Part shown: one piece after another, positions 44,960 to 54,000 of the stretch
Layout: each line of letters begins with the position of its first letter
How positions within the stretch are numbered: the stretch's first letter is position 1
From: Sphingomonas faeni
Lineage (GTDB): Bacteria > Pseudomonadota > Alphaproteobacteria > Sphingomonadales > Sphingomonadaceae
Assembly: GCF_030817315.1 (NCBI RefSeq)
Contig: NZ_JAUSZF010000003.1
Coordinates: 65,036-129,035 of the forward strand
DNA length: 64,000 nt
Direction: 5' to 3'
Made by a program: the position numbers and the translations under genes
The notes under the pieces: generated by a model
Database searches by the model: none
Seen by the model: the letters and a program-made list of their open reading frames with translations, nothing else
Told to the model about the DNA's origin: nothing

Positions 44960-45979
44960 ATGACCCCCTTAGTAAACCGTCGTATCCTGCTAATTGGGAT
45001 AGGATTCTATGATTATGAGCGGGTAATAGCCGACGAATTTAAGCGTCTGGGCGCACAGGTACTCGTTGAGTATGAGAGTGCGCCGGAGAGCCGAGGGCTG
45101 CTCGCGCCGATAAAGCGTCGGTTGTCTCCCGTATCGGATGCCCATTTGGCGCGACATCATGCCGGGATACTGGAACGGTCGCAGGCGATCGGGACCCTTG
45201 ACTATGTTGTAGTCATCAAAGGCACTTTGCTTGGCGAAGCATTCCTGAGAACCCTCAAGGCGAAGCATAGGCATGCATGTTTCGTATCTTATCAATGGGA
45301 CTCAATGGCGCGGTTCCCCGAATTGGTGGATCGCCAGCGGGTGTTTGACCGAGTCTTAACATTCGACCAAGCTGACGCTGCTACGTATCCAGATTTTATA
45401 TTCCGGCCGACATTTTTTCGGCCTGAACTGCTCACGGCCGAGCAACTCATCCCGATAGATTTGTGTTTTGTAGGTTGGCTTCATCACGACCGGCTTAAAC
45501 AGGTCGAGGCATTGCGCGAACAAGCTGATAGTCTCGGCCTATCTTCGTTCTTCTACCTCTTTACAGGCGTTCGAACAGGTTTGGAAATACTGATTCAAGG
45601 GCGGGGCAAAGACGTGCATGTTCGTACATTGCCATTCGCAAGGTATGCTCGTTACATTGCTTCGTCGAAGATTATTGTTGACCTTCCTCATCCAGATCAA
45701 GCTGGCCTTACGATGCGAGCGGCCGAAGCGGTGGGGACAGGCAAAAAGTTGATGACGACTGCGAAGAGTGTCTCGGTATACGACTTTTACCGACCCGAGA
45801 ATGTTTCAATAATCGATGCAGCAAGTCCACGGTTAGACCCTGAATTTCTTTCAGTGGCATACACAGATGTCGATAAACGCCTTGTGGAGCGATACTCTCT
45901 TCGTGTTTGGGCGCTGGACGTTCTGGGCCTGACCGAACCAACCGGCTTCTTGGCTAAGTCCGCCGTCGGTCGCGTTTGA
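44960..45979 (+). CDS. Glycosyltransferase-like protein (GT-B/CgeB-like)
   Basis: 339 residues. The organisation is that of a GT-B fold: RILLIGIGFYDYERVIADEF at the start, a central LCFVGWLHHDRLKQV turn, and IIVDLPHPDQAGLTMRAAEAVGTGKKLMTT near the end, which resembles the donor-binding E-x-x-x-x-G of such enzymes. It fits spore-coat CgeB-like and LPS-biosynthesis proteins. The gene is the first of four overlapping genes (45-48.7 kb), all in one transcription unit. Donor unknown. Confidence 0.72.
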   Translation: MTPLVNRRILLIGIGFYDYERVIADEFKRLGAQVLVEYESAPESRGLLAPIKRRLSPVSDAHLARHHAGILERSQAIGTLDYVVVIKGTLLGEAFLRTLKAKHRHACFVSYQWDSMARFPELVDRQRVFDRVLTFDQADAATYPDFIFRPTFFRPELLTAEQLIPIDLCFVGWLHHDRLKQVEALREQADSLGLSSFFYLFTGVRTGLEILIQGRGKDVHVRTLPFARYARYIASSKIIVDLPHPDQAGLTMRAAEAVGTGKKLMTTAKSVSVYDFYRPENVSIIDAASPRLDPEFLSVAYTDVDKRLVERYSLRVWALDVLGLTEPTGFLAKSAVGRV

Positions 45980-46851
45980 TGACGAACGAGGATACTAGCT
46001 TCGCTGGAACGCGCGGCATAATGGCAGTACTCGTCCTTTACAATCGCCCTCTCGAGCGGGCTACGCCGTGGCCGATGCTGCTAGCGTGGCTCAAGGAGGA
46101 CTCGCGACCTCGGCTAAAACATTGCCTGATATACGATAATTCGCCTACTGCGATGGTAGATCCCTCCGTCCTCGGAGACAATATTACCCTCGTTTGGCAA
46201 CGTGACAACGGAGGTACGGCGAATGCGTACCATGCCGCTGCAGAGCGGGCCGTTGGAGTCGAATGCGACTGGCTGCTACTGTTAGATCAAGACACCGTCC
46301 TACCCTTCGATTATCTTCAGCTGGGGCAGGAGGCGATTGATAATAGGACTGATGTTGCGATCGTGGTTCCCCGGGTCAGTCATGACGGGCAACTCATTTC
46401 ACCTGCAACGATTACCCCCATGGGATCAATTGTACCTTGTCTTGATCCAAATCAAGCTAGGGGCATGCCGACTGCAATCTCCTCAGGTGCAATTATTCAG
46501 CGTGCGATAATCCATCAGTTGGTCTTTCCATCAGCTATCTGGCTTGACTATGTCGATCACTGGATTTTCTTGCAGCTATCCAAACGTTTCGAAAAAATTG
46601 GTGTAATAGATGCACGATTGGCACACGATCTTTCTGTGCGTACGCCAAAGACATTATCTGATGCAAGAGTGGCAAGTATCTTGAACGCGGAGACGTCATT
46701 TTACGCGGCGTTCGGCGGCAAGGCCCGTGCGATCTTACCGTTCCGACGTCTGGTGAGAGCGGCAAGGTACGCTGCGGCAGGTCGCCTGTCTTTGGCCGCC
46801 CTCGTCGCAGGCGGCATTTTCTTTGGAATGGTATCTCCTCGCCATGATTGA
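45979..46851 (+). CDS. Family 2 glycosyltransferase, rhamnosyltransferase-like
   Basis: About 290 residues. MAVLVLYNRP, CLIYDNSP, QRDNGGTANAYHAAAE and LLLLDQDTVLP are the usual GT2 blocks, with DQD as the metal site. LDYVDHWIFLQLSK is the acceptor-side D-x-D/H region seen in RfbF/RfbN-type rhamnosyltransferases, which supports dTDP-rhamnose as donor (inferred). The ATG at 45979 overlaps the previous stop (TGATG); its stop overlaps the next gene. Confidence 0.83.
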   Translation: MTNEDTSFAGTRGIMAVLVLYNRPLERATPWPMLLAWLKEDSRPRLKHCLIYDNSPTAMVDPSVLGDNITLVWQRDNGGTANAYHAAAERAVGVECDWLLLLDQDTVLPFDYLQLGQEAIDNRTDVAIVVPRVSHDGQLISPATITPMGSIVPCLDPNQARGMPTAISSGAIIQRAIIHQLVFPSAIWLDYVDHWIFLQLSKRFEKIGVIDARLAHDLSVRTPKTLSDARVASILNAETSFYAAFGGKARAILPFRRLVRAARYAAAGRLSLAALVAGGIFFGMVSPRHD

Positions 46852-48022
46852 AACCCTATTTCCGCTAGTGTTGACTGAGGTAGTCCTTGGGGGGGGTGGG
46901 CGAACATTCTCCATTGGAGCTATCAGTCTAAGGATGCTTCTGTTCGCGGCCTGCCTTGTAGCCTCCCTGTCAGTATCTTTAACTTCTCCACGTCAGCGCG
47001 ATGGGCTAAACGTCGCCGCGTTTCTGGTACTCGCGTTCTTTGCCAGCCTAGTTCCGGGGCTGCTTGTAGACGCTTCCAACGGTACGTCATTGAGTGTAAT
47101 TGGTCTTGAACTTCAGCCGCTTCTTTTCTGGCTTAGTGCGCCATTCTTTGCGATGGCATTGCAAGATGCAAAAACAGTAGAAAAAGCAGGAAATATACTC
47201 CTATTCGGTGGTTTAGCGGTAGCGGCAGTTACATCGTTATTGATGGTCGGACTCTATGCCGGTTTTGTCAGTTTCGGTGCAATATATCTTTGGGGTGATG
47301 CAACTAATGAGTTATTCTTTCGTGGCCCGCTGACCTTTTTTTATAAGGGTCATTTCTTTGTCGGTATCGCTTTAGTTTTCTGTGTCATATTAGCACCACG
47401 TCGCTGGAAAGCTATGGCGACAATACTTGCGTTTTCTCTTGTTCTGTCAGTTACGCGTGGCCTGTATTTAGCTGTAGTTCTTGCTATAGTATTTAGCTTC
47501 TTTGCTGGGCGTCGACCAATTGCCATCGTGCTAACCTTGGTTGCGGCAATTTTGATTGTTGGTCTTTATGGCGAGACAATAATTAACTTAATCTTTGATC
47601 CAAGTCGAGCTGCGTCGGGGGAAACACGATCTCGAGACTTCTCTTACTTCTTAGCCACGTTCACTTCTAGAACTTTGTTATTTGGCGATGGGACCGGTAC
47701 ATTACTTAACAATCGTCACAATATTGAGAACAGTTATGTTTGGGCGATATGGCGGTTTGGCATTGTTGGCCTATCTTTTTGGCTGTTGCCACTATTCATC
47801 TCTGCCAAATATTTCTTCAAAGTTCCGTATGAAAGTGAGTACCGCAAGCTGGCTAGCGCATTCTTTTTTGGGGTTGTAATGTTATACGTCGTTACCGCAT
47901 TCAATCCGTTCGTTAATAACTCGATCGGTTTAACTTATCTGTTATGCGCGATATTTTCTCTTAGGCGTTTAAGCTTAGCTGTAGTCGATCGGCCCATTCT
48001 AACTGCAGGTCTTCACGTATGA
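46844..48022 (+). CDS. wzy: Polysaccharide polymerase (Wzy-like membrane protein)
   Basis: 392 residues with about 10-11 hydrophobic segments and a large periplasmic loop containing RGPLTFFYKGH and then DPSRAASGETRSRDF and HNIENSYVWAIWRFG. This layout is that of O-antigen/EPS polymerases, which join repeat units in the periplasm. Sequence families of Wzy are very diverse, so the call rests on topology and context. The ATG at 46844 overlaps the previous gene by eight bases, and the stop overlaps the next start (ATGA). An eight-G run lies at 46889-46896, near codon 16-18; a one-base slip would truncate the protein early. Confidence 0.78.
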   Translation: MIETLFPLVLTEVVLGGGGRTFSIGAISLRMLLFAACLVASLSVSLTSPRQRDGLNVAAFLVLAFFASLVPGLLVDASNGTSLSVIGLELQPLLFWLSAPFFAMALQDAKTVEKAGNILLFGGLAVAAVTSLLMVGLYAGFVSFGAIYLWGDATNELFFRGPLTFFYKGHFFVGIALVFCVILAPRRWKAMATILAFSLVLSVTRGLYLAVVLAIVFSFFAGRRPIAIVLTLVAAILIVGLYGETIINLIFDPSRAASGETRSRDFSYFLATFTSRTLLFGDGTGTLLNNRHNIENSYVWAIWRFGIVGLSFWLLPLFISAKYFFKVPYESEYRKLASAFFFGVVMLYVVTAFNPFVNNSIGLTYLLCAIFSLRRLSLAVVDRPILTAGLHV

Positions 48023-48723
48023 GCAACGTTCGTGTCAGCTTTGTAGTTGCGACTTTTAACGGCGCGATTTACGTAGAAGAGCAGCTACATAGTATTCTTG
48101 CTGCACTAGGTGAAGAGGATGAAGTCATCGTTTCTGATGACGGATCATCCGACGGCACGATAGAACGGGTGAGGGCGATAAACGATCCGCGTATCTATGT
48201 CGTTATTGGTGACGTCCGGCTAGGCTATCAGGGTAACTTTGCTCGCGCTATATCGGCGGCACGGGGGCGGTACATATTCTTCTCTGATCAGGACGATGTT
48301 TGCCTGCCGGCACGAGTCCCGCTTTCTCTTGAAGCTCTCGAGGGGGCTTCATGTGTATGTGGCGATGCAGTAGTTGTCGACCAAAACCTAGACGTGCTTC
48401 ATGCTAGTCATTTTATGCAACGTGGAGCAAAATTTAGTGCGCTTTCGATCGTTATGCGGCCATCGGTAATTGGGGCAACGCTCGCCTGCACGAGAGCCTT
48501 TTTAATGCGCCATCTGCCTTTCCCCGAAGGCGTACCACACGATATGTGGTTATCCTTTCATGCTGCGCGCATAGGTCAGCTCGCGGTCGTTCGAGAGCCT
48601 TTTATTCTGTACCGTCGTCATGGGACTGCCCTATCTGCTACCGGCGCCGTCAGTAAACGATCATATCTAAAACGTATTCGCGAACGGTTGCTATTAATAA
48701 ATGCCGTGTTTCGGGGGGGCTAG
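48019..48723 (+). CDS. Family 2 glycosyltransferase
   Basis: 234 residues. RVSFVVATFNGAIYVEEQL, EVIVSDDGSSDGT and YIFFSDQDDVC (DxD metal site) are clear, then PHDMWLSFHAARIG on the acceptor side. It is last in the four-gene unit. The gene ends in a run of seven Gs just before the stop (48713-48719, then C and TAG), so a slip of one base there would change the C-terminus. The remaining stretch to 49018 is intergenic. Confidence 0.87.
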   Translation: MSNVRVSFVVATFNGAIYVEEQLHSILAALGEEDEVIVSDDGSSDGTIERVRAINDPRIYVVIGDVRLGYQGNFARAISAARGRYIFFSDQDDVCLPARVPLSLEALEGASCVCGDAVVVDQNLDVLHASHFMQRGAKFSALSIVMRPSVIGATLACTRAFLMRHLPFPEGVPHDMWLSFHAARIGQLAVVREPFILYRRHGTALSATGAVSKRSYLKRIRERLLLINAVFRGG

Positions 48724-49018
48724 AGGGGCGAGTCGACCTTATAAAAGCGAAGACAGATGACCCGACCCGTTGGCGGTCATATATATTTTCAGCATAGATG
48801 CTTTCCTGTGTCGTAAGCGGCACATCAGTTCAACGGAGTGTTGAACATAGCGTTGGACCATCGATGGTCGCGGCGCGTGACACTGCTTTGTGATCCAACG
48901 TCAAGCAAACATATCGCGCAGGTCATCGTTCGTAAGCGGTGTTCTGCTGGCACCATGTTGACGACGGCGTAAGCGCGGGCGGATCGGCCTTTTCTGAAAA
49001 GTAGGTAGGCCTACAGCC

Positions 49019-49351
49019 ATGACGATGTCATGTGACGATGCTGGCACTGAGCCGCTAAGCCGGTCCGGTTCGTGGTGTTTACGGGAGCGGGCCGGCGTCG
49101 CGAGTGGGGCGACGAGACCCGGGCTCGGATTTTGGGGAGGGCTACGCGGGGCTGGAAAGCGTCAGCGCGGTGGCCCGACGCCACGGGCTAGGCCCGTCGC
49201 AACTGTTCACCTAACGGCGGGAGGCGCGCAAAGCCATGGAGGTGACAGCGCCGGTATTCGTGCTAGCTGTCATTGAGCCGACTTCGGTCGCCGCTGTTTC
49301 AGAGTGATCGGTCCGACGGCGTTCCTGACAGGCGCGTGCCGATGGCATGGT
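49019..49351 (+). mobile_element. Decayed IS66 of a different subtype, left part (tnpA fragment)
   Basis: Broken tnpA: RRREWGDETRARIL, then after a frameshift VARRHGLGPSQLFT and RREARKAMEVTAPVF. It is interrupted at 49351 by the complete IS66 and continues at 52201. Its own left terminal repeat was not identified; the 48724-49018 stretch has no gene. Confidence 0.78.
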
Positions 49352-49438
49352 GTACGCCTCCGGTAGCGGCCGCCTTGCCGGTCAGGCGAAGGACCGGTCT
49401 TAAGCGCGCTCTTAAGAGTACGCTTAGGAGTAGGTGTT

Positions 49439-49798
49439 GTGGGTCAGATCACGGTTTTCGGCGGGCCTGAGCGCCGTCGCCGGTGGAGCGATGAGGAGCG
49501 GGTGCAAATCCTGGCGGAGGCCTTTGCACCGGGCGCGTTTGTTGCGCAGGTCGCTCGGCGGCATGATGTCTCGACGGGGTTGATCTATACTTGGCGCCGC
49601 AAGTTTCGCCGACGGTCAAATGCGCCGACTGCGGTCGCCGGCTTTGCCGAAGCGGTGGTCGTTGAGGATTGCCCGGTCGAATTGCCGACCGTGCAGCCGA
49701 CCATCGTCGTTGATCTGGCGCGGGGCGGACGCGTAAGTGTCTTCGCATCAGCGTCGCCCGATCAGGTGGCCGCGGTGCTCAAGTCCGTGATCCGATGA
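49439..49798 (+). CDS. tnpA: IS66 TnpA (Orf1)
   Basis: 119 residues, with the IS66 Orf1 helix-turn-helix: RRRRWSDEERVQILAEAF and VAQVARRHDVSTGLIYTWRRKF. The GTG start at 49439 follows TTAGGAG. Stop overlaps the tnpB ATG by four bases. It sits 87 bases inside the left end, so the promoter should lie in those 87 bases. Confidence 0.93.
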   Translation: MGQITVFGGPERRRRWSDEERVQILAEAFAPGAFVAQVARRHDVSTGLIYTWRRKFRRRSNAPTAVAGFAEAVVVEDCPVELPTVQPTIVVDLARGGRVSVFASASPDQVAAVLKSVIR

Positions 49799-50142
49799 TA
49801 CCTGTTCCGAACGGCGTGAAAGTTTGGCTGGCGTTGGGTCACACGGACATGCGGCGTGGCATGCGTTCGCTCGCATTGCAGGTTCAGCAAGCGCTGAACA
49901 AGGACGTCCATGCCGGCGACCTGTACGTGTTCCGCGGGAAAAGCGGGTCACTGTGTAAGATCCTGTGGCATGACGGGCTGGGCATGTCGCTGTACGCCAA
50001 GCGGCTGGAGCGCGGGCGCTTCGTGTGGCCGGCTGCCAAGGACGGCACGGTCGCGATCTCGGGCTCGGCGATGGCGTGCCTGCTCGAAGGTATCGACTGG
50101 CGCAATCCGCAGGAAACGTGGCGTCCGACCCGGGTTGGGTGA
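49795..50142 (+). CDS. tnpB: IS66 TnpB (Orf2)
   Basis: 115 residues. VWLALGHTDMRRGMRSLA, GDLYVFRGKSG, LCKILWHDGLG and SLYAKRLERGRFVW are the conserved Orf2 blocks. ATG overlaps the tnpA stop. Closely resembles the TnpB at 24873 but is clearly a different subtype. Confidence 0.94.
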   Translation: MIPVPNGVKVWLALGHTDMRRGMRSLALQVQQALNKDVHAGDLYVFRGKSGSLCKILWHDGLGMSLYAKRLERGRFVWPAAKDGTVAISGSAMACLLEGIDWRNPQETWRPTRVG

Positions 50143-50230
50143 CTACCTCCAGCGGCAGTCAGGATGAGAAAAGCGGCGGAAATCCGCCAAAAACCATAGG
50201 TTTCTCAAGGGTGTTCTGGTATAATCTGGC

Positions 50231-51895
50231 ATGCTTTCGAGCGATGCCTCCGACGAGCTTTTGCAGCTTCGCACCGAACTGGCGGTCGCTCGTGATCTCG
50301 CGGAAAAGGCCCAGGCGAACGCGCTCAATGCCGAAGCCGAAACGGCCCGCGTCAGAGCTATCAATGCCGATCTGCTAGCCCGCAATGCTCATCTCGAGTT
50401 GATGAACGAGAAGATGCGGCGCGACAAATACGGCGCCAGTTCGGAACGCAGCCGTCGGCTGATCGACCAGTTGGAACTGACGTTCGAGGAGCTCGAGGCG
50501 GACGCCACCGAGGCGGAGGGCTTGGGCGCAATAGCTGCCGCCAAAGCGACGACTTTGACCGCGTTCACCCGCGTAAGGTCCACCCGCCGCGACTTCGATC
50601 CAGGCTTGCCGCGCGAACAGGTCGTCATCCCGGCACCCGAGCTGTGCCCTTGCTGCGGGTCGGCCGACCTCAGCCATCTTCCGGCCGATATTACCGAGAC
50701 ACTCGAAAAGGTGCCCGCCCGCCACAAGGTAATTCAGACCGTACGGGAAAAGGTCTCTTGCCGTCAGTGCGAGAAGATCAGCCAGCCACCGGCGCCGTTC
50801 CACGTCACCCCGAGGGGCATGTTCGGGCCGCACTTTCTGGCCAGTTTGGTCTTTCAGAAATATGGTCTGCACCAGCCGCTCAACAGTCAGCGCGATCGCC
50901 TCGAGAGCGAGGGCATCTCCTTGAGCCTGTCGACGCTCGCAGATCAGATCGGCGCAGTGAGCGTAGCTGCCAGGCCCTTGTTCCTGCTAATTGAAGCGCA
51001 CGTCCTGGCGGCCGAGCGTCTCCACGGCGATGACACCACCGTTCCGCGGCTGGCGAAGTACAAGACCGACGTCGCGCGGATCTGGGATTACGTGCGCGAC
51101 GACCGCCCGTTCGGCGGTCCAGCACCGCCGGCAGTGCTGTGCTATTACTCGCGGACCCGGAAAGGCGAACATCCCCGCGGCCATCTCGCTGGCTATACCG
51201 GTATTCTGCAGGTCGACCGCTATGCCGGCTTCAACGACCTGTTCCGCGATGGCTGGGCTGACAAACCGATGACGCGGGCGAACTGCTGGGCTCACGCCCG
51301 CCGGCAGTTCTTCGAGCTGGCCGATGTGGCGCGTCAACTCAAGCGCCAGAAGGGCGGCGTGCCGCTCGTCTCGCCGTTGGCGAAGGAGGCTCTGGAATGG
51401 ATCGACCAGATCTTCGCGATCGAGCGAGAGATCACCGGGCGGACTGCCGGCGAGCGCCTGAGCGTGCGCCAGGAACGCGTCGCACCCCTGATCCGAGCAC
51501 TGGAAACCTGGATGCGGGAAAAGCGCGGCATTCTGTCGCGTCACGATGCCGTCGCCAAAGCGATCGCCTATCTGCTCAACGACTGGGCGGGGTTCACGAC
51601 ATTCCTCGTGGACGGTCGGATCTGCCTGACGAATAACGCGGCCGAGCGAGAGCTGCGCAGCGTAGCGCGCGGCAGGAAAGCCTGGTTGTTTGTCGGCTCG
51701 GATCGCGGCGGTGAGCGCGCTGCGATGATGTACAGCCTCATCGGCACCGCCAGGCTCAATGGCGTCGATCCGCTCGCGTGGCTTACCGACGTCCTTGTCC
51801 GCATCGCTGATCTGCCGCAGTCCCGGCTTCATGAGCTGCTGCCTTGGGAATGGATTCGCTTTCGTAAAACGCCGCTCGTGCAAGAGGCTGCCTGA
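50231..51895 (+). CDS. tnpC: IS66 transposase TnpC
   Basis: 554 residues, complete. N-terminal coiled coil, zinc block CPCCGSAD ... CRQC, then the DDE catalytic domain with LHGDDTTVP, ILQVDRYAGF and NNAAERELR, and the terminal LHELLPWEW motif. The stop overlaps the passenger start. Nearly identical to the 5'-truncated copy at 35026-35986, so both derive from recent transposition. Confidence 0.95.
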   Translation: MLSSDASDELLQLRTELAVARDLAEKAQANALNAEAETARVRAINADLLARNAHLELMNEKMRRDKYGASSERSRRLIDQLELTFEELEADATEAEGLGAIAAAKATTLTAFTRVRSTRRDFDPGLPREQVVIPAPELCPCCGSADLSHLPADITETLEKVPARHKVIQTVREKVSCRQCEKISQPPAPFHVTPRGMFGPHFLASLVFQKYGLHQPLNSQRDRLESEGISLSLSTLADQIGAVSVAARPLFLLIEAHVLAAERLHGDDTTVPRLAKYKTDVARIWDYVRDDRPFGGPAPPAVLCYYSRTRKGEHPRGHLAGYTGILQVDRYAGFNDLFRDGWADKPMTRANCWAHARRQFFELADVARQLKRQKGGVPLVSPLAKEALEWIDQIFAIEREITGRTAGERLSVRQERVAPLIRALETWMREKRGILSRHDAVAKAIAYLLNDWAGFTTFLVDGRICLTNNAAERELRSVARGRKAWLFVGSDRGGERAAMMYSLIGTARLNGVDPLAWLTDVLVRIADLPQSRLHELLPWEWIRFRKTPLVQEAA

Positions 51896-52146
51896 TGACT
51901 GATCCCCAACCCGAACCCGAACTGATCGAATCTTCGCTGAACCGGTCGATCGAGCGAGGTGGCAGGCGACTGGAAGTCCACATCGTCCGTCTAGCAACTG
52001 AGCGAGGGTGGTCTCTCGAAGTGGTCAACGATCACAACACCTCGATCGTCTGGGACGACCAGTTCGAAACCGATCGCGACGCTGATGCAGCCTTCCAAAG
52101 CGCGCTGGCCGAAGAAGGTTTCGAGGCCTTCCTCGACAAGGACTGA
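51895..52146 (+). CDS. IS66 passenger protein, 83 residues (intact element)
   Basis: Small acidic protein overlapping the tnpC stop by one base and lying 54 bases before the right terminal repeat. LEVHIVRLATERGWSLEVV and DHNTSIVWDDQFETD suggest a small alpha/beta fold; the C-terminus EEGFEAFLDKD is conserved in all copies. No catalytic motif seen. It is kept intact in three copies here, so it may help transposition or its control. Function unknown. Confidence 0.7.
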   Translation: MTDPQPEPELIESSLNRSIERGGRRLEVHIVRLATERGWSLEVVNDHNTSIVWDDQFETDRDADAAFQSALAEEGFEAFLDKD

Positions 52147-52200
52147 CGCACCAGCCCCGCTCCGATAGCCGTCAATCCGCGGCCTCTATCGGATGCGTAC

Positions 52201-53398
52201 GGCATGGTTGTGTTGGAGATCGATGGTGTGGTGGTGAAGATCCGGCGCGGTGCGGATGCCAGCGTCATCGCCGCGGTGATCGATGCCTTGAAGGTGTCGC
52301 GTTGATCGGTCCTGGCAGCGATGCGCGGATCATGGTCGCGACTGCACCGGTGGACTTTAGAAAAGGTGCGAACTCGCTCGCGGCGTTGGTGAAGGTTCAG
52401 TACGGTGCCGACCCGTTCTCGGGCTGGTCGATGTCTTCCGCACAAAGAGGGCGGACTGGGTAAAGCTGGTCTGGTGGGACGACGCGGGTTTGTGCCTGAT
52501 GACTAAACGGCTCGAGCAGGGCGGCTTTCGTTGGCCAGGTATCCGGGACGGCGTGATCCAGTTGACGACCGCGCAGATGGCCGTTCTGCTCGATTGTTCA
52601 GAGTGGCGTCGGGTCCATGGCGGGCGCAAGCCCGTGACGCAGCAACTGCCCCGGTTGACGTCGTGCGAGCAGCCTAATACATTGCTCCGCATCGCTGATC
52701 GAGGCTGATCTTCCTTTTGATCCGCACGCTCTGCGCGCCATGCACGTCGCGACCATGGCGCAGTTGCAATCGCATGAAAAAGAACTTGCCTCGCTGCGTG
52801 GCGCCAATGAGCTGTAGCAGGCGCAAGTTGCTGTCCTGCATGCGGTCGAGGTGGAGGCTCACGCAGAGATCGTACGGCTCAGCGCTGTCAACGACCATGC
52901 CGAGGCGGAGCTCGCAAGGCTGCACGACATCGTCGCCGTATTACGCTGGCACCGCTTCGGCGCACGCTCCGAGAAGCTCGATGACGTGCGGTTGGAGATG
53001 GCGTTCGGGGATGCCGAGACGGCACTCGCCGTGGTTGCCGCCAGTCTCGATGCCGTAGCGGCCACACCGCGCGAGGCGGGTCGGCGCAAGACCAACCGCA
53101 GACAGCTCCCGGCTCACTTGCAACGGTTCAAGCAGGTCGTCGACATCGAGAACACGGCATACAGCTGCTGCGGTGGTGCTCTTCACGTCATTGGCGAGGA
53201 CGTTTCCGAGCGGCCCGCCGTAGTGCCCACAACCTCCCACGTCCACGTCCACGTCACCCGCGGCCCGCGCTATGGTTGCCCCGAATGCGAGCCGGCGCCT
53301 TTGCAAGCGCCGACAATTGCCCATATCATCGACGGTGATCTGCCCAGCCAGGCGCTCGTCGCCAGGTACTGGTGTCCAAATACGTCGGCCACCTGCCC
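52201..53398 (+). mobile_element. Decayed IS66 of a different subtype, right part
   Basis: Continuation of the copy at 49019-49351. In order: end of tnpA (VVLEIDGVVVKIRRGAD, stop at 52302-52304), tnpB (52302 to about 52645, frameshifted; VDFRKGANSLAALV, then LTTAQMAVLLD), and tnpC N-terminal part (52690 to about 53395) with one internal stop. The tnpC part includes the coiled coil (SAVNDHAEAELARLHDIVAVL) and DIPEHLEP-type zinc region (CPECEPAPLQ). It ends abruptly at a junction with the next scrap. Confidence 0.82.
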
Positions 53399-53990
53399 TT
53401 ACGCGTCGCACCGCTGATTCACGCTTTGGAAACCTGGATGCGGGAAAGCCGAACCATTCGGTCGCGTCACGCTGCCGTCACCAAAGCGATCGCCTATCTG
53501 CGCAACGACTGGGCATGGTTCACGAGGTTCCTCGCGAACGGTCGGATTTGCCTGACGAACATGACCGTCGAACGAGAACGGAGCAGCGTAGCGCGGGGCA
53601 GTAAAGCTGGCTGTTCGTGGGTTGGGACCGCGGCGGTGAACGTCCTGTAATGATGTGCAGCCTGGACGGCGCCGCCAAGCTCACTGGCGTCGATCCGCTC
53701 GGGTGACTTGGAGACGTACTTATCCGCATTGCTGATCTGCCGCAGTCTCGGTTTCACGAGTTATATACCTTGGAATAGATACGCCTCCCAAAACGCCGTT
53801 TGTGCGAGAGGCTGCCTGATGACTGATCTCGAACCGAACCCGGACTGATCGAGCCTTCTCTGAACTGGTCGATTGCGCGAGGCAGCAGGCGACGGAGGTC
53901 CAGATCGTCCGCCTAGCTACCGAGGGAGGATGGTGCTGCGAAGTGGCAATGGCGCATCGGTGCTGATTCCTGACGGCGGCAGACATTTTT
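53399..53990 (+). mobile_element. IS66 scrap: tnpC 3' part and passenger remnant
   Basis: Reads like the C-terminal tnpC of the complete element (VAPLIHALETWMRES, NGRICLTNMTVERE) with stops and frameshifts from about 53640. A passenger-gene remnant starts at 53818 (MTDLEPNPD). The right terminal repeat is absent. This fusion of two IS66 subtypes probably formed by recombination or deletion. Confidence 0.75.
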
Positions 53991-54000
53991 CACTCATTTA

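Larger units (their letters stand above)
49352..52200 (+). mobile_element. Complete IS66-family insertion sequence (2,849 bp)
   Basis: Left end GTACGCCTCCGGTAGCGGCC; complement of the right end GTACGCATCCGATAGAGGCC: matching terminal inverted repeats. The 8-bp target duplication GGCATGGT is at 49344-49351 and 52201-52208. Four genes on the plus strand: tnpA, tnpB, tnpC and an 83-codon passenger. It is the parent type of the truncated copies at 34.1-36.1 kb and of the scrap at 53.4 kb. Confidence 0.96.

Noticed and set aside
50987..51997. 336-codon minus-strand frame opposite tnpC
   Set aside because: Shadow of the transposase; it also recurs opposite the truncated tnpC at 34924-35934, as expected for a shadow.
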